Positions 29,436-37,174 of a stretch of DNA of 64,000 nt are shown here, one piece after another. The stretch comes from Polyangia bacterium. Its GTDB lineage: Bacteria > Myxococcota_A > Polyangia > Polyangiales > JAUICN01. Within the stretch, counting starts at the first letter, position 1; every line of letters starts with the position of its first letter. Both the position numbers and the translations under genes were made by a program. The notes below the pieces were generated by a model. It saw nothing but the letters and a program-made list of their open reading frames with translations, ran no database searches and was not told the DNA's origin. The stretch spans positions 29,018 to 93,017 of the forward strand of contig JAUICN010000012.1 of assembly GCA_030427835.1 (NCBI GenBank). Direction: 5' to 3'.

Positions 29436-30362
29436 CTACCCCGCAAAGGCGTGGAGTACTCGGCCGACGAAGAACGGGCCCATCTTGGCAATGTACTCGG
29501 AGGTCTGCTTCGTTCCTCGCATGGTCTGCACCACGTGTGACAACCGGTGGAGATCCTCCCCCACAAGACCAATCACAAACTCATTGTCACTCTCATCCAG
29601 GCCATGGCAGGCAAGTCGCACGTCATGGGCCAAATCCTTCGACCCGTAGGCGCGACCAATGATGGCATGCTCCTTTAGGATCTTCGATTGCTCTCGCGGA
29701 TCAAGTGCGGCAAAGGCACCCGTACGGCGTAGCGGGTACCACACCGCCCAGGGCCATTGTTCGTGGGTCACGGTTTGCACCGGGCGACGGAGCAACCATT
29801 GCTCCAAATCCTGCTCATACCCCTGGCTGTAGGTGCGCCCCAACATGGAAAATCCAGGCCGAAGGGTGAGATCCTTGAACGCTTCACCCCCGTACACACC
29901 GCGAACCTTCTGTACAAAATGTGCAGGGTCCTCCGCCCACGTCAACACAGCAACGCCCCGAGGTTGGTTTACATCCGCGTACACCACGTGCCCGATCCCC
30001 TGCTCGCGCATGGTGGAAGACAACTGCTCGGCCACTGCTTGGCCGGATGTCGTGGGAGCCACATCCCAAACCATCAACTGCATAAAAAGGCGCCGATCCA
30101 TGGCCTGGGTCCGCCCACCCACCTGGGCCCCATGCTCAAGCACGTCCACATTCACCCCAAGCAAACTCCCTGGGCTGGCCCCTCCGTCACCCTCTCCCTG
30201 GGCCGCCTTCGGCATGGGCGGAGCCATGGAGGGATTGTGCTGCCCATCAAATGCAACTTCGGAGCTAGGCTTTTCCGGGGTAAGACGCACATCGCCATCC
30301 CTGTTCGGCTTTTGCATTCCTGCGGGCACCATGGAGGGGTTGTACTTGTTCGAATCATCCAT
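29436..30362 (-). CDS. Chlorite-dismutase-family (HemQ-like) protein with N-terminal repeats
   Basis: A 308-residue protein from the ATG at 30362, which has a GGGGGG site. The last 220 residues form a ferredoxin-like Cld domain: RRLFMQLMVWDVAPTTS, ARLTWAED-type strands, PWAVWYPLRRTGAFAALDPR and EQSKILKEHAIIGRAYGSKD, whose His in KEHAIIGR matches the heme ligand. DVRLACHGLDESDNEFVIGL and MGPFFVGRVLHAF complete it. In this family members either decarboxylate coproheme (ChdC) or have other heme functions; which applies is not decided here. The N-terminal 90 residues hold two NPSM repeats (KYNPSMVPAG and QHNPSMAPPM) and are absent from typical members. Confidence 0.85.
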   Translation of the reverse strand: MDDSNKYNPSMVPAGMQKPNRDGDVRLTPEKPSSEVAFDGQHNPSMAPPMPKAAQGEGDGGASPGSLLGVNVDVLEHGAQVGGRTQAMDRRLFMQLMVWDVAPTTSGQAVAEQLSSTMREQGIGHVVYADVNQPRGVAVLTWAEDPAHFVQKVRGVYGGEAFKDLTLRPGFSMLGRTYSQGYEQDLEQWLLRRPVQTVTHEQWPWAVWYPLRRTGAFAALDPREQSKILKEHAIIGRAYGSKDLAHDVRLACHGLDESDNEFVIGLVGEDLHRLSHVVQTMRGTKQTSEYIAKMGPFFVGRVLHAFAG

Positions 30363-30507
30363 CCCCCCAGGGTCGAAGCTTCGTGCCCCAACGTCAAGGG
30401 GCAACTGAACGCGCACAACATTAGATCCTGAAAAAACTTCCTGGAACACACCTCAAGAAGCCCTCAATCCCCTCCCCAACTCACCAGAGGTGCCCTAAGA
30501 ACAGTCC

Positions 30508-31242
30508 ATGTTGTGGACCATGGGCGTGACCGTCATCACAGGTATTCTGGCAGGCATGCTCCATACATTGGGAGGAGTGGGCGGCGGCCTCACCCTGGTC
30601 GCCGTACTGTCATTTTGGCTGAGCCCCGAACCCGCCCTCGCCATCACCGCTCCCGCACTCCTGATTGGAAACATCCACCGATGGTACAACGTAAGGCAAG
30701 TGACCGACTGGCCCGCCACCCGTAGCATCTGCCTTGGAGCCATTCCGGGATCGTTTTTGGGAGGCCTTGTCGCGTCATGGATCCCACAAACGGCCCTGTA
30801 CCTTTTCATCATCGCCGCCGCCCTATTTGCACTGCTCAAAGCCGCGGGTTGGATTCGAGTGCCCGTACACGATCGCTCCCTGGTTGCAGGGGGCGCCATC
30901 GCCGGGCTTGTTTCTGCCACCGCAAGTGGGGGCGGCCTGGTGTTTTCCAGCATACTCATCGGCCGAGGGCTACGGCACTTACGGTACATCGCCACCGGAG
31001 CCGCGGTGGGTGCCGCAGTAAACATCGGCCGAATTGCTGCCTACGCAACCGACCATTGGTTCACCAAAGAAACCCTCTCTCAATCCGTAGTGCTCACCAT
31101 CGCCCTCATTTTTGGCAATCTGCTGGGTCACCGAGTGCGACTCCACATGCCCGAAACCTCAAGCACGCGCCTCACACTGACCTCCCTCGTCATCGCGGTC
31201 CTATTCGCACTTGCGGGCGCATTTCTCCGGGAACACAGATAG
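30508..31242 (+). CDS. TauE/SafE-family membrane transporter
   Basis: A 244-residue protein with about eight membrane helices. Characteristic parts are VTVITGILAGMLHTLGGVGG, the glycine-rich loop of the first repeat, and the second-half copy GGAIAGLVSATASGGGLVFS. ITAPALLIGNIHRWYNVRQV is typical of TauE. Such proteins export sulfite, sulfoacetate or related anions, but many members are untested. It starts 145 nt from the HemQ-like gene and is divergent from it, and is 58 nt upstream of tmk on the same strand. Confidence 0.88.
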   Translation: MLWTMGVTVITGILAGMLHTLGGVGGGLTLVAVLSFWLSPEPALAITAPALLIGNIHRWYNVRQVTDWPATRSICLGAIPGSFLGGLVASWIPQTALYLFIIAAALFALLKAAGWIRVPVHDRSLVAGGAIAGLVSATASGGGLVFSSILIGRGLRHLRYIATGAAVGAAVNIGRIAAYATDHWFTKETLSQSVVLTIALIFGNLLGHRVRLHMPETSSTRLTLTSLVIAVLFALAGAFLREHR

Positions 31243-31300
31243 ACCTTCAACCCCCAAGAACCACCTTCGCTTTTCAGCGTTCCGCTGCTACCTTCGCACC

Positions 31301-31951
31301 GTGATCGAGGGAAATTTCATCGTACTCGAAGGGGTCGACGGGGCGGGCACCACCACCCACACCAAAGATCTGGGGGACTACTTCCGCGGCCGTGGTTTGC
31401 CCGTGCATACCACCCGGGAACCCAGCGACGGACCCATCGGAGTACTGGTTCGGCAAATGATCCAGGGCCGTGTCGTGGTTCCCGGTATCCACGGTACCCG
31501 CGCCCCACACTGGACCACCATGGCACTCATGTTTGCCGCTGACCGAGTGGACCACGTGGACGCGGAGATCCGCCCCAATCTCATGGATGGAGTCAACGTC
31601 ATCTGCGACCGTTACGACTACTCCTCCGTCGCCTATCAATCCATCCGTTCTGGCGAGAGCGAAGAGGCCATTCCCTGGCTTAAGCGAATCAACTCCCACG
31701 CGCTGCGCCCAGACCTCACCGTTGTACTCGACGTTCCAGCCGAAGTGGCGGCAGAACGGAGGCGGCAGCGCAGCGGAGTCAAGGAACTCTACGACGACGC
31801 CGAGTTCCAAGAAAAACTGACCGATTTCTACGCCACCATGGAAAATCGTTTCGAAAGCGAAAACATCGTGCACGTCAATGGGAACCGCCCCCGAAAGGAA
31901 GTCGCACTTGAGATTCAAAAGCACATTCGGTCCCTACGCAAAGAGCTCTAA
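31301..31951 (+). CDS. tmk: Thymidylate kinase with a variant P-loop
   Basis: Phosphorylates dTMP to dTDP. From GTG 31301 the product is 216 residues. The P-loop region reads FIVLEGVDGAGTTTHTKDL: in the usual GxDGxGKTT the Lys is replaced by Thr at residue 17. DRYDYSSVAYQS (the DR(Y/F) motif), TREPSDGPIG and LRPDLTVVLDVPAEVAAERR (the LID side) are all present. The substrate-binding residues look intact, so either another basic residue replaces the Lys or this group of kinases works without it. No SD sequence is visible before the GTG. Confidence 0.88.
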   Translation: MIEGNFIVLEGVDGAGTTTHTKDLGDYFRGRGLPVHTTREPSDGPIGVLVRQMIQGRVVVPGIHGTRAPHWTTMALMFAADRVDHVDAEIRPNLMDGVNVICDRYDYSSVAYQSIRSGESEEAIPWLKRINSHALRPDLTVVLDVPAEVAAERRRQRSGVKELYDDAEFQEKLTDFYATMENRFESENIVHVNGNRPRKEVALEIQKHIRSLRKEL

Positions 31952-32036
31952 AGCCACAAAGAATGCCCGAACCGATTCCCAATCGATTGAATAAACTCTT
32001 TCCCCACGCTGTCCAAACCCTACCCTAGGAGCTCCC

Positions 32037-32717
32037 ATGATCCGGTACATCAGAACGAATATTGGAACCCTCATTGTCACACTGTGCTCTTCTGTGGCGA
32101 TTGCAGCGAGTCACTGCCCTGAAGCCTCCGCACAGGACACGCCCTACGGCCGAGGAACAGGCCCCGGCACCTACTACCCCCAATCCAACGAAACCCAACC
32201 TGGAGAGAGAGGCTCTACTTACAGCTACGAGGCGCGGGGGCTTGCCTACGGCGCAAGCCTATTCGTTCCCATCTGGAACACAGAACCCGAAATCAACCCC
32301 GGGATCGGAATCCAACTCCGCGGTGGTTGGGAGTTTAAGTCGGGTTTCAGCATTCTTGGAAACTTCGGCTACATGGCGAACCCCAAAGAAACCACTGGCG
32401 CGAGCATCAACAACGGGTGGCTGGGCGGCGGCTTCCGTTACGCATTTCTGAACCCAAGCGCCTTTGTGCCCTTCATCGGAGGCACCGCCAAACTCAACTT
32501 CTTTCAGAACTGCGTTCGCGGCGACTCTATTGACACCTGCGAAGAGGATCGTCGCTTCGCGTTCGGCCTCAACGGAGAAGCCGGCCTGGCCTTCGAACTT
32601 AACAGCTACTCCGCCGTCGAAGCCGGCCTGCGCATCGACACCCTCTTCCCCGGTGACGCCTTCGAACTCCAAGAAGTCTACCTCTCCCCCTTCCTAGGCG
32701 GCACCCTCTACTACTAA
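32037..32717 (+). CDS. Outer-membrane beta-barrel protein
   Basis: A 226-residue protein with a signal peptide (MIRYIRTNIGTLIVTLCSSV, cleavage near ASAQ). The mature part has alternating hydrophobic strands: LAYGASLFVPIWNTEPEI, GIGIQLRGGWEFKSGFSILG, GWLGGGFRYAFLNPSAFVPF, IGGTAKLNFFQNCV and a C-terminal LSPFLGGTLYY ending in aromatic Tyr. This is the form of a small OmpA/OmpX-like or porin-like barrel of 8-10 strands. Nothing specific is recognised. It has its own promoter (TTGAAT and TACCCT are visible upstream), and is followed by the IS remnant. Confidence 0.75.
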   Translation: MIRYIRTNIGTLIVTLCSSVAIAASHCPEASAQDTPYGRGTGPGTYYPQSNETQPGERGSTYSYEARGLAYGASLFVPIWNTEPEINPGIGIQLRGGWEFKSGFSILGNFGYMANPKETTGASINNGWLGGGFRYAFLNPSAFVPFIGGTAKLNFFQNCVRGDSIDTCEEDRRFAFGLNGEAGLAFELNSYSAVEAGLRIDTLFPGDAFELQEVYLSPFLGGTLYY

Positions 32718-32788
32718 CCTCCCCCACCCAGTAGCCCACGCCACCCCTGGATGGGTGCGGTAGACACGTGTAAAGTTTCAAGAAAGAG

Positions 32789-32930
32789 TTGACGGGTAAG
32801 CTCTTCAGAAACAGCCGTCAGATGACGCAGAGCATGAGCCCTAAATCGGGCTGTTACGACAATACCGTGACGGAATCCCCGTTTGCCGCTGTCGAACAAG
32901 ATGTGCTCGTAGGCCATTCCTTGCCCTTAG
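32789..32930 (+). pseudogene. Remnant of an IS3-family transposase (orfB C-terminal part)
   Basis: In one frame the sequence encodes LFRNSRQMTQSMSPKSGCYD, then NTVTESPFAAVEQDVLV. The pattern SMSxxGNCYDNAxxESFFxxLKxEL is the hallmark around the last catalytic Glu of IS3-family transposases (DDE). The frame carries a stop just upstream (TAA at about 32771-32773) and no intact orfA/orfB, terminal repeats or full IS exist. It is a short decayed remnant of a former insertion. Confidence 0.75.
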
Positions 32931-33010
32931 CCTCATCCGACACGCAGCCTAGCGAACACACTGTCTCCACTTTTTCGGGGCAGGTCCACCGCACGATATC
33001 CAAAAAAAAA

Positions 33011-33034
33011 GGACGCCCAGAGGCGTCCTTTTTT
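33011..33034 (-). terminator. Bidirectional Rho-independent terminator of the RRM gene
   Basis: GGACGCC-CAGA-GGCGTCC (33011-33028) is flanked by nine A on the left and six T on the right. It can end transcription on either strand and lies 17 nt past the RRM-gene stop codon on the - strand. Confidence 0.92.
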
Positions 33035-33051
33035 ACCAGTAACAACAGAGG

Positions 33052-33528
33052 CTAGTAGTCGCTGTCGTAGTCACGACCGCCGCCACCGCGACCACCACGA
33101 CCGCCGCCACTACCGCCACGACCACCACCGCCGCCGCGTCGGTCATTACGACCACCGCCGCCGCCACGACCGCCGCCGCCACGACCGCCCTCGGACGAAC
33201 CATAGCCGCCGCCGCCGCCGCCGTAACCGCCGCCGCCGCCGCCGTAACCACCACCGCCGCCGCCGCCTTCACGGAAGTTGCCACGGGGACGATCACGAGC
33301 CTCGTTTACACGAATGTTGCGACCATCAAGCATCGCGCCGTCCATGAGCTCAACTGCATTGCGACCTGCATCGTCATCGGCATAGGTGACGAACCCAAAA
33401 CCTCTTGAACGACCGGTCTCACGATCTGTAATGACCTTCGCCTCCAGAACCTCACCATGTGCCTCAAACGCAGCCTTCATTGCATCATCTGTTGTTGCCC
33501 AGGCCAAACCACCCACAAATAACTTCAT
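33052..33528 (-). CDS. RNA-binding protein with RRM and glycine-rich tail
   Basis: A 158-residue protein starting MKLFVGGLAWATTDDAMKAA. Residues 1-80 form a single RRM domain: KLFVGGL is RNP2 and RGFGFVTYA is RNP1. The C terminus is a low-complexity run of GGGYGGGGG units with Arg (RGG-like) and ends GRDYDSDY. This is the design of the cyanobacterial/proteobacterial Rbp proteins, often cold-induced RNA chaperones; the glycine/arginine tail could phase-separate or bind RNA. The ATG at 33528 has a GAGAGAAG site. A perfect GGTGGCGCCACC palindrome at 33594-33605 lies 66 nt upstream. Confidence 0.93.
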   Translation of the reverse strand: MKLFVGGLAWATTDDAMKAAFEAHGEVLEAKVITDRETGRSRGFGFVTYADDDAGRNAVELMDGAMLDGRNIRVNEARDRPRGNFREGGGGGGGYGGGGGGYGGGGGGYGSSEGGRGGGGRGGGGGRNDRRGGGGGRGGSGGGRGGRGGGGRDYDSDY

Positions 33529-33593
33529 TGTCTTCTCTCGTTTCCTATTCAGTAGACCCGGAAAACACATAAGGTCAGTCAGGCAGTTCCATT

Positions 33594-33605
33594 GGTGGCG
33601 CCACC
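33594..33605. promoter_or_regulatory. Palindrome GGTGGCGCCACC upstream of the RRM gene
   Basis: A 12-nt perfect palindrome within the 149-nt region between the RRM gene and the mbnH stop codon. It could be a protein-binding site in the RRM promoter, or belong to a hairpin ending the convergent or upstream transcript. Weak evidence on its own. Confidence 0.3.
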
Positions 33606-33677
33606 TAGCAGACCTTTTCACATCGTCCGGTAGGCTCCAATGGTAGCTTGCACCCCACCCAAAACAAGCAAAATCCC

Positions 33678-34829
33678 CTAAAACTCGTCCTGGGGCCAGG
33701 GGTTCGAGAGTTCCTCCCGGAACAAGAAATCTGGATCGGTAAGACTGTGCAAAAACGCGATCAACGCCTCCTGCTCCGGTTCAGTCATCTCAAAGCCCAC
33801 CAAAAACGGGCTTTTCCACGGATTATCACTTCCAACACCAGCATTGGCCCCCCCAATCAGGGTACGCCCAGCAACTCCGTAGTGCGCCAACACACCGTTC
33901 AAAGTTCCAATGCTACCATCATGCATGTAGGGGGCCGTGACTTCCACATTTCTCAAACTCGGCGCTCGAAACTTCCCCATATCGGCCTGCTGCCCAGTGA
34001 ACTCAATCAATCCCACGTTTGGCTCCGGGAACGCGCCGGCCCCGTCAACGTTGTACAAACCCGTATTGTGAAATATCTGTTCTTCGAACACGGTATCCGC
34101 GTGGTTCACAGAATCCGCCAGGTTGAACCCACCATGGCAATGAAAACACTCAAACTTCTCCGAGGTGAAGAGCTCGAGCCCTCGCTCGGCCTCCTCGGAA
34201 AAATCCCCCCGGTCGCCCTGCACCCAGCGATCGTAAGGCGAACCGGACGAGATCATGGTGCGCATGAAACTCGCCAAGGCCTGCACCACCGCTTCCACCG
34301 AAAAAGCGTCCTGGGCGTCGCCAAACGCGGCCTCAAAAAGTGGACCGTACAGAGGCGTCGCTCGCAACCGGTCGAGCAACAACTTTTCCTGCCCTGCAAG
34401 ACCGAGCTCCACCGGGTCTTGCCCAAACATGGGTGTGGGGATCTGCTGCTCCAGCTGACGGTGCAACGGGTTGGACCACCCTAGGGTAGAATAGTAGGCC
34501 ACGTTGGTAAGCGACATGGAGGATCGTGGATGGCGCTCCCCAGTGGAACCCTCAGCAAAGGCCTTGCCATCCGTGAAAGCCAGAGACTGCTCATGGCAGC
34601 TTGCACAGGATTGGGTGCCATTGCCTGAAAGGGCCGTGTCGTAGAACAACCGGCGCCCCAAACGTACCTTGGCCACAGACATGGGGTTGTCCTCCGGAAC
34701 AAGGGGCTCCGGAAAATGGGAGGGCAAATCCCAGGTGTACACGTCGGCCCCGGTATCACTCACCATGCCGCAGGCCACAAAAGCCAAACTTCCGAACACA
34801 CACAGGAACCGCAGATCAACGCTACTCAA
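33678..34829 (-). CDS. mbnH: MbnH-like di-heme cytochrome c peroxidase family protein
   Basis: A 383-residue periplasmic lipoprotein from TTG 34829 (GGGGG site), with lipobox FVAC. The start overlaps the end of mbnP by 8 nt. Two heme-attachment motifs are visible, QSCASCHEQ and ECFHCHGG. The MbnH/MauG pattern GRRLFYDTALSGNGTQSCAS, FTDGKAFAEGSTGERHPRSS, PTPMFGQDPVELGL and APSLRNVEVTAPYMHDGSIG is well preserved. In the known system MbnH, a bis-Fe(IV) di-heme enzyme, oxidises a Trp of MbnP to kynurenine so that MbnP can bind copper. The protein is thus part of a copper-binding pair rather than an H2O2-scavenging peroxidase. Confidence 0.88.
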   Translation of the reverse strand: MSSVDLRFLCVFGSLAFVACGMVSDTGADVYTWDLPSHFPEPLVPEDNPMSVAKVRLGRRLFYDTALSGNGTQSCASCHEQSLAFTDGKAFAEGSTGERHPRSSMSLTNVAYYSTLGWSNPLHRQLEQQIPTPMFGQDPVELGLAGQEKLLLDRLRATPLYGPLFEAAFGDAQDAFSVEAVVQALASFMRTMISSGSPYDRWVQGDRGDFSEEAERGLELFTSEKFECFHCHGGFNLADSVNHADTVFEEQIFHNTGLYNVDGAGAFPEPNVGLIEFTGQQADMGKFRAPSLRNVEVTAPYMHDGSIGTLNGVLAHYGVAGRTLIGGANAGVGSDNPWKSPFLVGFEMTEPEQEALIAFLHSLTDPDFLFREELSNPWPQDEF

Positions 34830-35763
34830 CGTTTGCCCCCAAAGAAAACACAGACTGGACACCAGGAAGGTACGTACCTGTTCCCCAGTTGATCCCGAGT
34901 CGCTCAAACATGTGCGAGCAATCGGAGGTACCCGAGTGGCAGCCCCCGTTTTTTGAGGCCACAGGTTCCTGCGCAAGCAGTCGGGCCATATCGAGTTCCA
35001 CCACGTTTTTCTCCGGATCGAAAACCCCAGAGCCCGCCACCTTCAGAACCACCGGAACCTGGTTCGGTTTCTGGCACACGGTCTCACCCCTATCGCCCAC
35101 GTCGCACTGCTGGCTTCCCAGATGCAGCACGTACCCCCGACCCACCCAGTCTGCCTGTGGGGAGTCTCGCACCTGGGTCTCGAGCACAAAGAACTTATGT
35201 CCCGCATTCCAACTCCACCAAAGTGCGGTGAGGTTCAGGGGTGAGGGCTTCGAGATCAAGTCCGCATGGTTCACAACCGAAGGCACCCCAAGGGAAAACC
35301 CCACACCCACGTACGGAACGTCCGCCGCAGTGCCCTTTACCACGCTTCGAGTGGCCACAGTTCCCACACACCGCCCACTCCTGTCCTCAAAATCAAGCAA
35401 CGCAACCTCGTCGGTTTGCCACGCGCCGTCCGCCTCCAACCGCACCGGCACCCGATCTCCCCTGTCGCTCAGCAGCCACACGTCGTGGACATAGAACCGC
35501 AAATCCACCGGGGTAATCGTGGAGCTTTGGGAAGTTCCAATCCCCAACCCCTGGTACCCCTCTCCACAACGAAAATCCCCCTCGCCAACTTTCGCCCCAA
35601 AGCGAATAGAAACTTCACGCTCGGGTTCGGTAGAAAGCGAATACCCGCCCTCCCCATCGCTTGGGTTATTTTCGTCATGGACCGGAACCCAACCCGAACC
35701 CTGAGAACAGGCGGCGCTGAGCCCCAAAACCGCTGTAGCGACCACCGTAAGGAATCGAACCAT
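34822..35763 (-). CDS. mbnP: MbnP-like copper-binding lipoprotein (metallo-mystery pair, four-Cys motif)
   Basis: A 313-residue lipoprotein (MVRFLTVVATAVLGLSAAC). The family pattern is strong: VSIRFGAKVGEGDFRCGEGY, VDLRFYVHDVWLLSDRGDRV, DEVALLDFEDRSGRCVG, GVGFSLGVPSVVNHADL, WWSWNAGHKFFVLETQ and YVLHLGSQQC, then CHSGTSDCS. The four-Cys motif corresponds to Cys in DFRCG, GRCVG and LGSQQC with the following ETVC. The partner MbnH gene directly follows with an 8-nt overlap. In methanotrophs the two are linked to methanobactin; here no methanobactin or MATE genes are visible, as in most non-methanotroph pairs. Confidence 0.9.
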   Translation of the reverse strand: MVRFLTVVATAVLGLSAACSQGSGWVPVHDENNPSDGEGGYSLSTEPEREVSIRFGAKVGEGDFRCGEGYQGLGIGTSQSSTITPVDLRFYVHDVWLLSDRGDRVPVRLEADGAWQTDEVALLDFEDRSGRCVGTVATRSVVKGTAADVPYVGVGFSLGVPSVVNHADLISKPSPLNLTALWWSWNAGHKFFVLETQVRDSPQADWVGRGYVLHLGSQQCDVGDRGETVCQKPNQVPVVLKVAGSGVFDPEKNVVELDMARLLAQEPVASKNGGCHSGTSDCSHMFERLGINWGTGTYLPGVQSVFSLGANVE

Positions 35764-35831
35764 GGCGAGAATCTAGCCAAACAGGATCCCGCTCCAATGT
35801 GGCATTTTGTCGCTCAGCCACCCACATCCCC

Positions 35832-35872
35832 TGGAGCATTTCCTGTTCCAGGAACAGAACCGATTCTGTTCC
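35832..35872. promoter_or_regulatory. Candidate enhancer element for a sigma-54 activator (locus C)
   Basis: TGGAGCATTTCCTGTTCCA is followed by GGAACAG and then by TCTGTTCC; CTGTTCC-A-GGAACAG is a perfect palindrome. The left edge matches the elements at 19958 and 26302. It lies between mbnP (start 35763, -) and the lipoprotein gene at 35961, about 100 bp upstream of the latter's sigma-54-like promoter. Confidence 0.55.
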
Positions 35873-35921
35873 ACGGCGGTCTACTCCCAAATTTTCGCCA
35901 TGAATCCATGAAACCCCCGCT

Positions 35922-35936
35922 CCGCACGGTTCTTGC
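35922..35936 (+). promoter_or_regulatory. Sigma-54-like promoter with an altered -24 element
   Basis: CCGCACGGTTCTTGCAA fits TGGCACG-N4-TTGCA, except that the -24 GG is CG (35923-35924); the -12 GC is at 35935-35936. The inferred start of transcription is about 35948, leaving the GGAGG site and the ATG at 35961. It is weaker evidence than at 26434, but the upstream element and spacing match. Confidence 0.4.
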
Positions 35937-35960
35937 AACGCATAGAAACTGGAGGATCCT

Positions 35961-37004
35961 ATGGTGACTGCACACATACCCACACTTACCCTAACCAAAC
36001 GAATCGCTTGGTTCCTTGCGGTACTGCTCATCAAGGGGTGCCTCACAGAAGACGGCACGCTCACTGGAAGCCCTGGGCCCCAGGACGGTGTAGACACGGT
36101 GCCCACAGACACCCCTCCCGACGACGGAACGGACCACACCAACCCACCCGACAACAATACAAACCCCCACTGCAAATCCAAAACGGATCGTGCGGACAAC
36201 ACAGCAGACACCCAGAAACGGAACCCCGAAGGCGACCACGGGGACGAGGGCGAAACACGGAGCGAGGACACATGCCCTGACGACGGGAACTTCCTCAACT
36301 CCACCGGCGACATCCTGATCTACTCCACCTTCGACAACGGCGGTTTCGTGGGACTCGAAAGCGGCAACTCCATCGTTGCCCAAACCGACTACATCTACAA
36401 CTTCACCGCCCGAGATATCTTCTCCTGTTCGCTCATTGAACAGTTCCGAATTCCAGAAGAAAAAGTTGTGAATGTACAACACCTGGTGATCGCCATGAAC
36501 AACGATCAATCCACCACTTCAGGTGCCCTGGTTCGTGTGCAGCGACAAACCGGCGATCCCGTCTTCTCGGGTGAAGGCGTGTGGGAGGTCTGCGCGACAG
36601 ACATCGTGGTGGTGCCCACCGAAGGGCCCACGAAAGAAGAGGTCGATCAAGCCCTTTCCCTGTGCAACTTCGGGGAAGGCGGCTCCACAGGTTGGCTTCC
36701 CGAATGCACCACAAGTGCAGACGACAACTGCCTTGCCGTCGGTGAACCAAACCAACAAACCAACGTACCCTACGGCCCTGGCCACCCGCCTGAAAACCCA
36801 GGAAACCTTTTCCCGGACGCCTGCTCCGCCATCATCGGAGCTGACGCTCGTTGGATGATGTACAAAATGCCAGGCCAAACCAGTGATCCCTTCAAGGCCC
36901 CCTCCTACGACAAACTCATGCTCTTCCGCCTAGACCTCGACCAGGTCACAAGTGAAGGCGTGGGCACCGCCCCCGGAACCGGAAACGAAGTTCCCCTAAT
37001 CTGA
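35961..37004 (+). CDS. Predicted lipoprotein, paralogue 1 of a dispersed pair
   Basis: A 347-residue protein from the ATG at 35961 with a GGAGG site. Its signal peptide ends LLIKGC, with Lys before GC, an unusual lipobox. A polar Asp/Thr/Asn/Pro linker of about 90 residues follows. The domain contains ILIYSTFDNGGFVGLESGNS, ARDIFSCSLIEQFRIPEEKV, SGALVRVQRQTGDPVFSGEG, WEVCATDIVV, TGWLPECTTSADDNCLAVGE and GADARWMMYKMPGQTSDPFK. It is closely related to the gene at 38483. Conserved cysteines suggest disulfide-linked folds outside the cell. Function unknown. Confidence 0.78.
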   Translation: MVTAHIPTLTLTKRIAWFLAVLLIKGCLTEDGTLTGSPGPQDGVDTVPTDTPPDDGTDHTNPPDNNTNPHCKSKTDRADNTADTQKRNPEGDHGDEGETRSEDTCPDDGNFLNSTGDILIYSTFDNGGFVGLESGNSIVAQTDYIYNFTARDIFSCSLIEQFRIPEEKVVNVQHLVIAMNNDQSTTSGALVRVQRQTGDPVFSGEGVWEVCATDIVVVPTEGPTKEEVDQALSLCNFGEGGSTGWLPECTTSADDNCLAVGEPNQQTNVPYGPGHPPENPGNLFPDACSAIIGADARWMMYKMPGQTSDPFKAPSYDKLMLFRLDLDQVTSEGVGTAPGTGNEVPLI

Positions 37005-37174
37005 GGCCAGTTGGGTGCCATCCTCCGAAGTCCACTTTAGGAAACTTTGGTGCTGGATCCGTTCACCTAAGCCGTATTCACGGTAGCCCGTTTTTCCGGG
37101 TACCATACCCTCAGCCAAGGGCATCAGGCCCACCACACAAAAGCTCGACCCTTTCGGCATTTTTCCGGTGCGCC

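Noticed and set aside
33001..33296. Alanine/valine-rich frame in the glycine tail region of the RRM gene
   Set aside because: It results from reading the GGC/GGT repeats in another frame; the RRM frame is conserved.
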